Source: Paraflavitalea sp966211765 (lineage in GTDB: Bacteria; Bacteroidota; Bacteroidia; Chitinophagales; Chitinophagaceae). From it: a stretch of DNA of 64,000 nucleotides. A program made the position numbers and the translations under genes. The notes below the pieces were generated by a model. It was given only the letters and a program-made list of their open reading frames with translations, had not been told where the DNA came from and did no database searches. Shown one piece after another: positions 17,573 through 25,844 of the stretch; the stretch's first letter is position 1, and each line of letters begins with the position of its first letter. The stretch lies in the NCBI GenBank assembly GCA_966211765.1, contig CBIHOV010000024.1, positions 65,259 to 129,258 of the forward strand, in the 5' to 3' direction.

Positions 17573-18523
17573 CTACTTTAGTATAAAATCAGCAACCCTT
17601 TTACCCAATTCCGGCGCAATAGGCAAGTTGGGATCACTATAGGTCTTGATATTGGCCTGCCGGTCCCCCTCCACTATTTTGAAAACATGGTTCATATGCT
17701 CAACGAGTACCAGATCCGCCCGGGTATTGGCAGTGGCAAGCCGCCTCGCATCCTCCACAGAAACCTGTATATCATTAGTTCCCTGTACGATCAATACCGG
17801 AATAAACAGATTTCGGATCTCCCTTTGCGGATCATACCGGAACCAGGAGATCATATAAGGCTGCACCGATGGCCTGAACAGAGAAAAAAGCATCGGATGC
17901 ACATTTTTCACAAGATGGCCAGCCGCCAAACTATCCAGGATCGGAAATGCCAGGTCCTGTACCTGCTTAGGCTGCGCCATCAGTTGTTCATGGATCAATT
18001 TGTCGGCCGGCTGTCCCGCACCTGCTATCGAAATAAATTTATCGGCCCCTTTCGCAGCGATCATCCCGATCAGCGAACCTTCACTATGCCCGATCACCAC
18101 CACCTTCGAAAAGCGTTTGTCCTTTTTCAGCAGCGTTATCCATCCTTTTGCATCATTCACATAATCATCAAACCGCAGATCCGCCTCTGCTTTACCAGCC
18201 GCTGCGCTGGCGCCAATGCCCCGTTTGTCATACCGCAACGTGGCAATGCCCCGCTCCAGCAAAGCAGCAGAAAGCATTTTCAGCGAATTCCGCTTCATCA
18301 CCGGATCATTGCCATCCCTGTCTGTAGCTCCCGACCCCGCAATGATCAGCGCGACCGGCATGCGCTGGCCTTTTACCGGCACACTCATTACCCCCTCGAT
18401 ATTGCCTGATTTTGTTGCCAGCGTGACCTTTGTTTCGACAAAAGAAGTATCCTGTGCTACAGACGCCTGCGTTGTGATGGTTGCCAGCAACAACACCAGG
18501 CACAGTTGAATGCACTGTTTCAT
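17573..18523 (-). CDS. Secreted alpha/beta hydrolase (S33-like)
   Basis: 316 residues with signal peptide ending SVAQ (Gln at +1). The alpha/beta-hydrolase fold shows the oxyanion region IIAGSGATDRDGND, RYDKRGIGAS, nucleophile elbow VIGHSEGS, acid region VQGTNDIQVSVEDA and C-terminal HMNHVFK (His). The GHSEGS elbow and GSG-TDRDG signature are typical of exported Bacteroidota esterase/aminopeptidase-like proteins. It acts in the periplasm or at the surface on an unknown ester or peptide. It is the distal gene on the same strand as the SdpRI pair, 30 bp after sdpI, so it may share that transcript. Confidence 0.88.
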   Translation of the reverse strand: MKQCIQLCLVLLLATITTQASVAQDTSFVETKVTLATKSGNIEGVMSVPVKGQRMPVALIIAGSGATDRDGNDPVMKRNSLKMLSAALLERGIATLRYDKRGIGASAAAGKAEADLRFDDYVNDAKGWITLLKKDKRFSKVVVIGHSEGSLIGMIAAKGADKFISIAGAGQPADKLIHEQLMAQPKQVQDLAFPILDSLAAGHLVKNVHPMLFSLFRPSVQPYMISWFRYDPQREIRNLFIPVLIVQGTNDIQVSVEDARRLATANTRADLVLVEHMNHVFKIVEGDRQANIKTYSDPNLPIAPELGKRVADFILK

Positions 18524-18553
18524 AAACCTGTATTTAACTTTGTAGGAAATTAA

Positions 18554-19207
18554 TTACTGTGCCGATGACTCCTTTCTGAATGCTATGAACGAAAAGCCAA
18601 CAGGCACCACTACGAGGATAAATAATATGGAACCCGCCACAATGAGCAGCGGCATATGACCTCTGATTAGAAAAGAAAGTATAATGATCAGCACACCTCC
18701 TGCCATCCAAAGCCGCCCGCCCAGCCAATGCGTTTTCTTCCACACCTCATCACTTTCCAGCGTCCAGGGCGTTCGGATACCCACAAAGTAATTGGGCCTT
18801 AATGTCTGGAAATAATTGCCCATCATTGCCAGCATCAATCCAATGAACGCAATAAACCATTGTGGATTTTCCATATTGCCTGCCTTGCTGATGTACAGCA
18901 GGTAAACAGACAATCCACTCATAAATAGCGTAAACATAAAACGCAGACTTTGGTATTTACCCTCCATTTGCCGCAACTTCCTTTTGGGATCAAGCACAGG
19001 AATGATCAGCATCAACAGGTAAGTGCCCAGCCCCATGGCGCCAGGAATAAACAGCAACGTATTTTTGCCCGACCAGTCATTCGCCTTTCCCGCCAAATCA
19101 AAATGCGTAGGCACCTGGTCCGGCAATTCCTTCCAGATACTGGCCAGGTACGCATAGGGCAATGCTATCAACACCCACAACACCAATTCCCTTATATATT
19201 TATTCAT
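18554..19207 (-). CDS. SdpI-like immunity/DUF1648 membrane protein
   Basis: 217 residues with six hydrophobic helices. The DUF1648 half has LPDQVPTHFDLAGKANDW, and the second half has NYFVGIRTPWTLESDEVWKKTHWLGGRLWM, the SdpI/YhfL signature. In Bacillus, SdpI protects against the SdpC toxin and sequesters the ArsR-type repressor SdpR at the membrane. Here an SdpR-like gene precedes it by three bases, the same order as in Bacillus. No SdpC toxin gene is nearby, so signal-sensing or self-regulation is as likely as immunity. Confidence 0.88.
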   Translation of the reverse strand: MNKYIRELVLWVLIALPYAYLASIWKELPDQVPTHFDLAGKANDWSGKNTLLFIPGAMGLGTYLLMLIIPVLDPKRKLRQMEGKYQSLRFMFTLFMSGLSVYLLYISKAGNMENPQWFIAFIGLMLAMMGNYFQTLRPNYFVGIRTPWTLESDEVWKKTHWLGGRLWMAGGVLIIILSFLIRGHMPLLIVAGSILFILVVVPVGFSFIAFRKESSAQ

Positions 19208-19210
19208 GGT

Positions 19211-19465
19211 TTATTTTTTAAGGGTGAGAATGTATCGGATAAGATCGTCTACAACCGTCGTATTGATCGAATAGAGGATGAATTGCCCTTGCCTTACCGT
19301 CGTTACCAGGCCTGCACGCTTCAGCTTGTCCAGGTGATGAGAAATACTGGGAGCCGTCATGTCAAACTTAGCAGCAATATCTCCGGCCGTCATATCCCGC
19401 TTCCTCAACAGTTTGAGTATCTCCCTGCGTGCGGGATCATTGAGTGCCTTGAAAACATCATTCAT
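19211..19465 (-). CDS. SdpR-like ArsR-family repressor
   Basis: 84 residues of a compact winged helix: MNDVFKALNDPARREILKLL, recognition helix MTAPSISHHLDKLKRAGLV and wing VRQGQFILYSIN. There are no Cys residues, so it is not a metal sensor; it matches the SdpR autorepressor type paired with SdpI. A perfect 24 bp palindrome ending 20 bp upstream of the ATG is the expected operator. SdpI-type proteins relieve repression by binding the regulator at the membrane, so the pair probably forms a closed feedback unit. Confidence 0.9.
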   Translation of the reverse strand: MNDVFKALNDPARREILKLLRKRDMTAGDIAAKFDMTAPSISHHLDKLKRAGLVTTVRQGQFILYSINTTVVDDLIRYILTLKK

Positions 19466-19485
19466 GATACTGCCTGTCTATTTAT

Positions 19486-19509
19486 ATATTTAGACAAATG
19501 TCTAAATAT
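19486..19509. promoter_or_regulatory. Palindromic operator of the SdpR-type repressor
   Basis: ATATTTAGACA is repeated in inverse after two bases (19486-19496 and 19499-19509), a perfect 11 bp dyad. It overlaps a TTTG (minus strand) that may be the -33 element and lies 20 bp before the repressor start, the right place for autorepression. Confidence 0.8.
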
Positions 19510-19587
19510 TATTCGGGAAAAACAAATCTATGTAGAGGGCACAAAAAAGGGGCCATCGTATTGGCCCCTGCGGTTTTTCTTTCTTCA

Positions 19588-20001
19588 TCACTTCTTTTTC
19601 TCATAATTGAACATCCACCTGATACCATACTTGTCTACCACCACGCCAAACATCGCTCCCCAGAATCGCTCTTCCAACCGGTCAAGCACTTCCCCACCCG
19701 CCTGCACAGCCCCATAGAAAGACTCAATTTCTTCCTGACTGCTGCAGTTTATACAGATACTGATATTATTGCCATGCACATGCTCCTTGTGCACCATGTC
19801 AGTTCCCATGATCACCAACGATCCTTTGGTTAGTGCACTGTGTAAAATATGGTGCTGTATAGCAGCTGGACATTGTGATTCCATCGGAGATCCCTCCACC
19901 GTTTGCAGGATCAGTTCTCCCCCAAAACATCCCTTGTAAAAATTCATCGCTTCCCGGCACTTGCCATTGAAGCCTAAATAAGCATTTGCTGTTGTTGCCA
20001 T
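19588..20001 (-). CDS. VOC (PhnB-like) family protein
   Basis: 137 residues starting at the ATG MATTANAYL; the longer frame to 20025 is unlikely. It shows the two-module VOC fold of PhnB/DUF1338-like proteins: AYLGFNGKCREAMNFYKGCFGG, GSLVIMGTDM and the C-terminal WGAMFGVVVDKYGIRWMFNYE. Such proteins bind small molecules or metal; a reaction cannot be assigned. VOC/PhnB genes are frequently found near ECF42-type sigma factors and DGPF proteins, and both occur in this window (21078 and 28583). Confidence 0.85.
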   Translation of the reverse strand: MATTANAYLGFNGKCREAMNFYKGCFGGELILQTVEGSPMESQCPAAIQHHILHSALTKGSLVIMGTDMVHKEHVHGNNISICINCSSQEEIESFYGAVQAGGEVLDRLEERFWGAMFGVVVDKYGIRWMFNYEKKK

Positions 20002-20063
20002 GGTATTGTGTTTTATAATGATCACACAAACTTAGAAGCAATGCCCCGCTCAGGCCCATAGCA

Positions 20064-20095
20064 ATTGCGACAATCTAGCATGTTGATTGCGACAA
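20064..20095. promoter_or_regulatory. Direct-repeat operator between VOC and GlxA-type genes
   Basis: ATTGCGACAA occurs twice, at 20064-20073 and 20086-20095, with starts 22 bp apart, about two helical turns. This is the layout expected for an AraC/XylS dimer site, in the 116 bp between the divergent VOC gene and the AraC-type regulator gene. Confidence 0.6.
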
Positions 20096-20117
20096 CCATT
20101 TAGGTTAATTTTAGGGT

Positions 20118-21083
20118 ATGAAACACTTGTCATTACTTGTTTTGAAAGATGCCACCGTCACCAGTATAGACGGCACTTTCCAGATCATGTCGCGCATCAA
20201 CGACTTCCTGAAATACCAGGGAAGACCACCCTATTATACCATTGAACTGGTAGCACTGGAAAGTCAAACCGCCATTAACCATGGCCTGTATACTATACAA
20301 TCAAGTAAGCTTATAACCGAAGTATCCAAAACAGATGTAGTGATCATCCCCACCATCTGCGGCGATTTCAACAAGATCATAGCCGCCAACAAAGATTACA
20401 GCGACTGGATCATTCAACAATACCACAAAGGAGCAGAGATCGTTAGCCTGTGTGTAGGATCTTTTTATTTGGCATCTACCGGCTTACTCGATGGCAGGAA
20501 ATGCGCCATCCACTGGGCCGCCGCCAACGAATTCACCCATATGTTCCCCGCCGTAAAACTGATCACCGATAAGATCATTACCGATGAACAAGGTATCTAT
20601 ACAAGCGGCGGCTCTTACTCTTACCTCAACCTCCTCTTATACATAATAGAAAAACACCTGGGAAGGGAAATGTCTGTGCTGGCGGCAAAGATGTTTCAGA
20701 TTGATATTGAGCGAAAGACACAAACACAGTTTGCCATCTTTGTAGGTCAAAAGCAGCATGGTGACGATGCAGTGGTCAATGTGCAGGAATTCATAGAAAC
20801 CAATTACCAGGAAAAACTGACCGTAGATGAGCTCAGCGAAAAGAATGGCATCGCAAGAAGGACTTTTGAAAGGCGGTTTAAGAAATCAACCGGCAATTCC
20901 GTTATAGAATACATTCAACGCGTAAGAGTAGAAGCCGCCAAGCGACAATTAGAAGCAAACCGGAAAACCATCAATGAAGTGATCAATGAAGTGGGCTATT
21001 CCGATGTCAATGCCTTCCGCACCGTCTTCAAAAAATACACCGGCCTGTCACCCATCGATTACCGCAACAAATACAAATCATAA
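20118..21083 (+). CDS. GlxA-type transcriptional regulator (DJ-1/PfpI + AraC HTH)
   Basis: 321 residues. Residues 1-185 form a DJ-1/PfpI-like domain with the nucleophile-elbow region SLCVGSFYLASTGLLDGRK, and 215-321 form an AraC DNA-binding domain: DELSEKNGIARRTFERRFKK and INEVINEVGYSDVNAFRTVF, YTGLSPIDYRNKY. GlxA-type regulators are thought to sense small molecules through the DJ-1 domain. The upstream pair of ATTGCGACAA repeats is a likely binding site controlling this gene and the divergent VOC gene. The gene is convergent with the ECF sigma gene; their stops overlap by six bases. Confidence 0.9.
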   Translation: MKHLSLLVLKDATVTSIDGTFQIMSRINDFLKYQGRPPYYTIELVALESQTAINHGLYTIQSSKLITEVSKTDVVIIPTICGDFNKIIAANKDYSDWIIQQYHKGAEIVSLCVGSFYLASTGLLDGRKCAIHWAAANEFTHMFPAVKLITDKIITDEQGIYTSGGSYSYLNLLLYIIEKHLGREMSVLAAKMFQIDIERKTQTQFAIFVGQKQHGDDAVVNVQEFIETNYQEKLTVDELSEKNGIARRTFERRFKKSTGNSVIEYIQRVRVEAAKRQLEANRKTINEVINEVGYSDVNAFRTVFKKYTGLSPIDYRNKYKS

Positions 21084-22316
21084 AGCCAGCTTATCGATCT
21101 TTTCCCGGATCGTATCCTTCTCCGTTTGTGTTTTGGCCAATGACCAGGCTTTTTGTAAATGCTCTCCGGCCCTTATAGGGTCAATCGTACTATACAGCTC
21201 ACCCAATAGAATAAAGTAAAAATGATTTCCCGGCAGGTCCAATTGCTCCGCCGCCGCCAGTGCCGCCTTCCGCCCACGCGCCTTGTACAATGCAAATACC
21301 CTGTTGAGCGCTACCCCGGGAGAATAATTGGATTGCAACAACAGGTCATACAATTGCAAAATACTCCCCCACTTTTCCTGCGTATCTTCTTTTTGGCAAT
21401 GCCAGCGCGCAATGCCCGCCTCCAGGTGATAGGAACTTATTTCCAACCCCTCTGCTGATACGTTCAGGAAATAATCACCCTGGTTGATCAACTCCTGATC
21501 CCATAACTCCTCATCCTGCTGCTCGTATAAAATAGGACTGCCCGAGCTGTCCTCCCTGGCCGTAAAGCGCGATGAGTGATAACACATCAAAGCCATTAAA
21601 GCATTTGTTTTGGGCAGGTTGGTACTGTCAAAATCCGTAAGCATACGCCCCAGGCGCAACGCTTCCAGACAAAGGTCTTTCCGCAATACCTGGTTTTGCG
21701 TTTTGGAATAATATCCTTCACTGAACAGCAGGTAGATCACGTGCAGCACATTGTCAAGCCGCTTGATGAGCTCGTTTTCACCAGGCAGGTCCATTCTTAT
21801 CTTTTCAGTCCTCAGCTTTTCCTTTGCCCTGAACAGGCGCTTGTTGATGGTTTCCTTGTTACTTAGAAATGCCTCTGCAATTTCATCGATCCCAAAGCCA
21901 CAAAGGATACGCAAGGCCAATCCTATCTGCGCTTCTCCCGCAATAGCAGGATTGCAAACAGCAAAAAGCATCTGCAGCTGACTGTCTTTGATATTCTGCC
22001 CCGAAAAATCGGGCTCGGCCATTATTTCCTCCTCTTGCTGCTCAACCCGGATGGCAGGAATTACTTTCTGTTCAAGTATCTTATTACGCCGGAAATGGTA
22101 CAAGGTCTTTTGTTTGGCCACCACATACAGCCAGGCCGTGGGATTATTCGGCATCCCCTTCATGCCCCAGGATTCAGCAGCCTGTAAAAAAGTTTCACTC
22201 ACAATATCTTCTGCTATTTCAATATGCTGTAACCCAAATTGCTTGCTGATAACAGCTACCATTTTGGAAAACTCCTGTTGGAATAATTGTTTGAGCGACT
22301 CGTATTGCTTTTCCAT
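21078..22316 (-). CDS. ECF42-like sigma factor with C-terminal TPR-like extension
   Basis: 412 residues. The sigma-2 region (FGLQHIEIAEDIVSETFLQAAESW, then PTAWLYVVAKQKTLYHFRR) and sigma-4 region (GFGIDEIAEAFLSNKETINKRLFRAKEKL) occupy the first 170 residues. The remaining 240 are the helical TPR/DUF6596 extension, with ILYLLFSEGYYSK-like and ALNRVFALYKARGRKAALAA. This architecture is the ECF42 group, which usually has no anti-sigma factor and is encoded next to DGPF (YCII) proteins. Here the only DGPF gene is 6 kb away at 28583. A perfect -7 box precedes the gene on the minus strand. Confidence 0.9.
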   Translation of the reverse strand: MEKQYESLKQLFQQEFSKMVAVISKQFGLQHIEIAEDIVSETFLQAAESWGMKGMPNNPTAWLYVVAKQKTLYHFRRNKILEQKVIPAIRVEQQEEEIMAEPDFSGQNIKDSQLQMLFAVCNPAIAGEAQIGLALRILCGFGIDEIAEAFLSNKETINKRLFRAKEKLRTEKIRMDLPGENELIKRLDNVLHVIYLLFSEGYYSKTQNQVLRKDLCLEALRLGRMLTDFDSTNLPKTNALMALMCYHSSRFTAREDSSGSPILYEQQDEELWDQELINQGDYFLNVSAEGLEISSYHLEAGIARWHCQKEDTQEKWGSILQLYDLLLQSNYSPGVALNRVFALYKARGRKAALAAAEQLDLPGNHFYFILLGELYSTIDPIRAGEHLQKAWSLAKTQTEKDTIREKIDKLAL

Positions 22317-22381
22317 ATGAATTGTAAAACCCCTGCCTGTTCAAAAGCAGACTTCGTTGATGAACACAAAGTTCGGGGTTT

Positions 22382-22389
22382 CAAATATA
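22382..22389 (-). promoter_or_regulatory. Bacteroidota -7 box for the ECF42-like sigma gene
   Basis: Reads TATATTTG on the minus strand, an exact TAnnTTTG match, 65 bases before the sigma-factor start. A TTG lies about 21 bases further upstream. Confidence 0.5.
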
Positions 22390-22497
22390 CTTTCTTTACA
22401 TGTAACAAGACAATTCCCACACAGGGGATAAGAAGGGGAATGCAATGAGAGCAGAAGACCTTAACGAGCCAATAAACACAGTAGAGCTTATCAAAAA

Positions 22498-22529
22498 TTT
22501 GGGGGAATGTTAACAGTAAACTATCTTTG
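22498..22529 (+). promoter_or_regulatory. Strong Bacteroidota promoter of the SusC operon
   Basis: TTTG (22498-22501), 20 bases, then TATCTTTG (22522-22529): both elements match the Bacteroidota primary sigma consensus with ideal spacing. The start of transcription would be near 22535, giving a 5' leader of about 270 bases before susC. Confidence 0.8.
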
Positions 22530-22547
22530 TCTACTAAATAAGTAGAC
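22529..22547. promoter_or_regulatory. Palindrome over the SusC-operon start site
   Basis: GTCTACT AAATA AGTAGAC is a perfect 7 bp inverted repeat that begins at the last base of the -7 box and covers the predicted start site. It could be a repressor operator or, if transcribed, a 5' hairpin. Confidence 0.65.
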
Positions 22548-22579
22548 TTATACTTTATACCTGTATCAAACTAATAATT

Positions 22580-22657
22580 ATGTATTCCGTAACAACCAAC
22601 TATCTGCTCAACCGCAGCATCAGTGCTTATCAGCACGGCTCAGTGTATCGCTGTTAA
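22580..22657 (+). CDS. Possible 25-residue leader peptide upstream of susC
   Basis: A short ATG-to-TAA frame lies within the predicted 5' leader, beginning 45 bases after the presumed start site and ending 145 bases before susC. The peptide starts MYSVTTNYLLNRSIS and ends HGSVYRC; it is neither a signal peptide nor a membrane segment. Its position suggests a leader ORF with a role in translation-coupled control. A weak stem (GTGCT-TATC-AGCAC) lies inside it. Whether it is translated is unknown. Confidence 0.35.
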   Translation: MYSVTTNYLLNRSISAYQHGSVYRC

Positions 22658-22802
22658 TTTAATTACAAGTATAGCGAACTGCACACCCACACGGCTCAAC
22701 AAGCCAGCACGTTCAACAGGTCTGTCAGCATTGACAAACATCGCACAATACGCATGCCGGTGTTTGCAGGCACCCTCATTTTTAAACTTTTAACGAAACC
22801 GA

Positions 22803-25800
22803 ATGAAGCAACGTCTCCGGATGTGGCTAATGGCCGTACTATTGCTGCCATTGCACATCTTCTCCCAAAATGCCACCTCTACCATCAATTCTGTCCTCCA
22901 TGGCAGGGTTACCGATCTCAAAAGCGGTACCCCCCTGGCAGGAGCCAGCATCAGCATCAAAAACACTACCCACAGTGTCGTAACAGATGGTGAAGGCAAA
23001 TTTGTTTTCAGAACAGGCCAGAAACTCCCCTATATCCTTATTGTAACTTATATAGGCTACAAACCCCAAACCATTACCGTAACTACAGAAGATGTGGAAA
23101 TAAAACTGGAGGAGCTGCCCAACCAGCTCGAAGATGTGGTAGTAACAGGTGTGGCCGAAGGCACCAGCCGCAAGAAATTGTCCTTTGCACTCACCAAGGT
23201 CAGTACCGAACAATTGAATACCGTTCCTGCCACCGATGCCTCCCAGTCACTCAGGGGCAAAGTAGCAGGCCTGCAAATTGATCAGTCAGCCGGTAATCAA
23301 AGTGCTACAGTATACCTCCGCGGCGCCAAATCCATCAACGGCAACATCGCTCCCCTTCTCGTGATCGATGGCTTTGTAACTGCTCTCGGTCTCTCCGACC
23401 TCAACCCACAGGATATTGAATCCATTGAAGTGGTAAAAGGAGCCGCGGCTTCTGCCTTGTATGGAACCCGCGGAGAAGGCGGTGTTATCCAGGTGATCAC
23501 TAAAAAAGGAAAGGGCCTCAACAAGATCAACATCACCATCGACAATGAATACGGCATCAGCAATGTTCAACGTACACCCCCCACGGCACAATACCATTTC
23601 TATAAAGTAAATGCCGATGGATCCTTCGTATTAAGTGGCGGCGTCAACAGAGTGCTCGATTTCAAAGACAATGGATTCTCGCTCAACCAGCATCCGTACA
23701 CCAAATACAATGACAACGTAAACAACATGCTGAGCAACAATCCCTATTTCACCAACTTCATCTCCGTATCGACCGCCGGCGAAAAATACAATGTGTACGC
23801 CTCCTTCCAGAACCAATCCAAAGGTGGCATAGCAGGTCCCATTTCCCCCGACACCAGGAGAACCGCCTTACTGAATGTGGGGCTCAAACCCAACAAGAAC
23901 ATCGAAGCAGAAGTAACCATTCAGTATTTTAACCGCAACACACCCTCCTCCTCCCTTTCCTCCAGCGGTGCAGGTTCCGTACTGTATTCAGCCCTGCTGT
24001 ATGAACCCTTTGTTGACCTCACCGAAAGACAGGCCGATGGAAGGTATGCCTTCAAACCCTACGGATTCGATATCCAGAAATTCAATGTCGGCAATCCTTT
24101 CTATCAACTCAGCTACCGCGAGTATTCCAATATCAGCAACAACTTCCTCCTGGGAGGTAGATTAAAATACAAGTTCTCTAAGAAGATCTCTGCCGAAATA
24201 AGTGGCGCCTTCCAGAATGAATTTGGAGAAGTGGAAGATTATTACCCTGTAGGTTACCAAACACTCACACAGGATATTACTAAAAATGAAGGATACTACG
24301 CCCTCTCCACCGATCGTACTGCCTCCAAAAACGGACAGATACAATTGAACTACAATGATCGCTTTGGCGACTTCGATTTTGGGGTCAACCTCAAATCCGT
24401 TTATGAAGAATCGCGTGTTACCGGAGTCAACGCATCAGGATATGACCTCAGCGCTCCCGTAAAAAGCCTATCCGTTACCGAGGCTGCCACACGCACCAAC
24501 AGCTCTTCCTGGAGCCAGCTCGTCAACTATGGCTACTTCCTCAATATTAAATCAGCCTGGAAGAACAAGGTATTCCTCGATGTACTCGGCCGCTTTGACC
24601 TTAGCTCCCGTTTCGGATCAGATGTAGCCGCCGCCTTCTTCCCAAGGGCCTCCATCGCTTACCGGATTACTGAAGATATAGACCTTGGCATCCTTACAGA
24701 CCTCAAAGTCCGTGCGGCCTACGGCCAGGCCGGCAGCCTGCCCTCATTCGGCGCCAAAGAAAGCCGGGTATCCTTAACCAGCTCCGGCGGCGTAAGCTAT
24801 ACACGCAGAGACAATACCGATCTCACCAGGGCAGTTACCAGCGAACTGGAAGTAGGTTTCGATGCCGTGCTCTTCAACCGCATCAACATACAAGCCAACT
24901 ACGCCAGCGCCAGAAGCAAGAACGATTTCATCCTCGTGCCACCCTTCCCCCCTACAACCGGAACAGCCAGCATCTGGGACAACCTGGGCGAAGTAAAATC
25001 CAACTCCATTGAACTCGAAATAAACGGCAACATCATCAACAAAGGGAAATGGCAATGGAATGCCGGCGCTACCTTCAGCCGCGTAAGAAGCAAGATCACC
25101 TCTCTCGGTGATGTACCCGAATTCACTTCCGGAGACTTCCGCAAAGCGGCTGGCATCAGCCCCTACTCCTATTATGGCTACAGCATTCTTACCAACCTCT
25201 CCCAATTACAGGTTGATGACAAAGGTTTTGTATCCAATGCAGCAGGCGGCACCTTGCGCCCCGATGAATTTACAATGAATAAGCTTGGGTTTGTGGTATT
25301 GAAAAGCCAGATCGGTACTGCTGCCGAAGCACCCGTATTCTACCAAAACGCAGCCACCGGCAACAACAAGGTCATTGGTGATGCACAGGCCGATTTCCAG
25401 GTGGGATTCACCAACACCCTTACCTGGGGACCTATCTCATTGTATGCAGTACTGGACTGGAAACAAGGCGGACAGAAGTACAATGAAACGGTCAACTACC
25501 TCACTTACCAATACCGGTCTACCTTCACCGATAGGGCAATAGCAGCCGGACTTCCACTGCCTTTCACTACACAGGTGTTCAATGCCCAGCAAACAACCGA
25601 TTACTGGATCGAGAACAGCGGCTATGTATCCATCCGCGAGATCTCACTTGGCTATCAATTGCCCGTCCAAAAACTCGGTATCGTCAATATTGTAAAAGGA
25701 GCCAGGCTTTCTCTCATAGGAAGAAACCTTTACACATGGACCGATTTCACAGGTGTTACCCCCGAAGGATGGGACATCGACTTCTATGCTTATCCCATCT

Positions 25801-25838
25801 TCCGCACCTTCAGTGGAAGACTTACCATCAATTTCTAA
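22803..25838 (+). CDS. SusC/RagA-family TonB-linked outer-membrane protein
   Basis: 1011 residues; signal peptide ending HIFSQ. An N-terminal CarboxypepD_reg-like domain (VLHGRVTDLKSGTPLAGASI, TYIGYKPQTITV) is followed by the plug domain with LRGKVAGLQIDQSAGNQSA, RGAKSINGNIAPLLVIDG and IESIEVVKGAAASALYGTRG, the standard SusC signature. A 22-strand barrel and a final aromatic strand (RTFSGRLTINF) complete it. SusC proteins import oligomers bound by the SusD partner using TonB energy. The downstream gene six bases away is SusD-like. No glycosidase, sulfatase or peptidase is in the operon, so the substrate is open. Confidence 0.96.
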   Translation: MKQRLRMWLMAVLLLPLHIFSQNATSTINSVLHGRVTDLKSGTPLAGASISIKNTTHSVVTDGEGKFVFRTGQKLPYILIVTYIGYKPQTITVTTEDVEIKLEELPNQLEDVVVTGVAEGTSRKKLSFALTKVSTEQLNTVPATDASQSLRGKVAGLQIDQSAGNQSATVYLRGAKSINGNIAPLLVIDGFVTALGLSDLNPQDIESIEVVKGAAASALYGTRGEGGVIQVITKKGKGLNKINITIDNEYGISNVQRTPPTAQYHFYKVNADGSFVLSGGVNRVLDFKDNGFSLNQHPYTKYNDNVNNMLSNNPYFTNFISVSTAGEKYNVYASFQNQSKGGIAGPISPDTRRTALLNVGLKPNKNIEAEVTIQYFNRNTPSSSLSSSGAGSVLYSALLYEPFVDLTERQADGRYAFKPYGFDIQKFNVGNPFYQLSYREYSNISNNFLLGGRLKYKFSKKISAEISGAFQNEFGEVEDYYPVGYQTLTQDITKNEGYYALSTDRTASKNGQIQLNYNDRFGDFDFGVNLKSVYEESRVTGVNASGYDLSAPVKSLSVTEAATRTNSSSWSQLVNYGYFLNIKSAWKNKVFLDVLGRFDLSSRFGSDVAAAFFPRASIAYRITEDIDLGILTDLKVRAAYGQAGSLPSFGAKESRVSLTSSGGVSYTRRDNTDLTRAVTSELEVGFDAVLFNRINIQANYASARSKNDFILVPPFPPTTGTASIWDNLGEVKSNSIELEINGNIINKGKWQWNAGATFSRVRSKITSLGDVPEFTSGDFRKAAGISPYSYYGYSILTNLSQLQVDDKGFVSNAAGGTLRPDEFTMNKLGFVVLKSQIGTAAEAPVFYQNAATGNNKVIGDAQADFQVGFTNTLTWGPISLYAVLDWKQGGQKYNETVNYLTYQYRSTFTDRAIAAGLPLPFTTQVFNAQQTTDYWIENSGYVSIREISLGYQLPVQKLGIVNIVKGARLSLIGRNLYTWTDFTGVTPEGWDIDFYAYPIFRTFSGRLTINF

Positions 25839-25844
25839 ATAACA

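Noticed and set aside
17687..18409. 240-codon open frame antisense to the secreted hydrolase
   Set aside because: Rich in Arg/His/Pro as usual for a shadow frame, while the opposite strand has a complete hydrolase with signal peptide and catalytic motifs.
22759..22795. Terminator-like hairpin before susC (GGTG...CACC followed by T-rich sequence)
   Set aside because: Stem of only four pairs with a mismatch next to it; too weak to call an attenuator.
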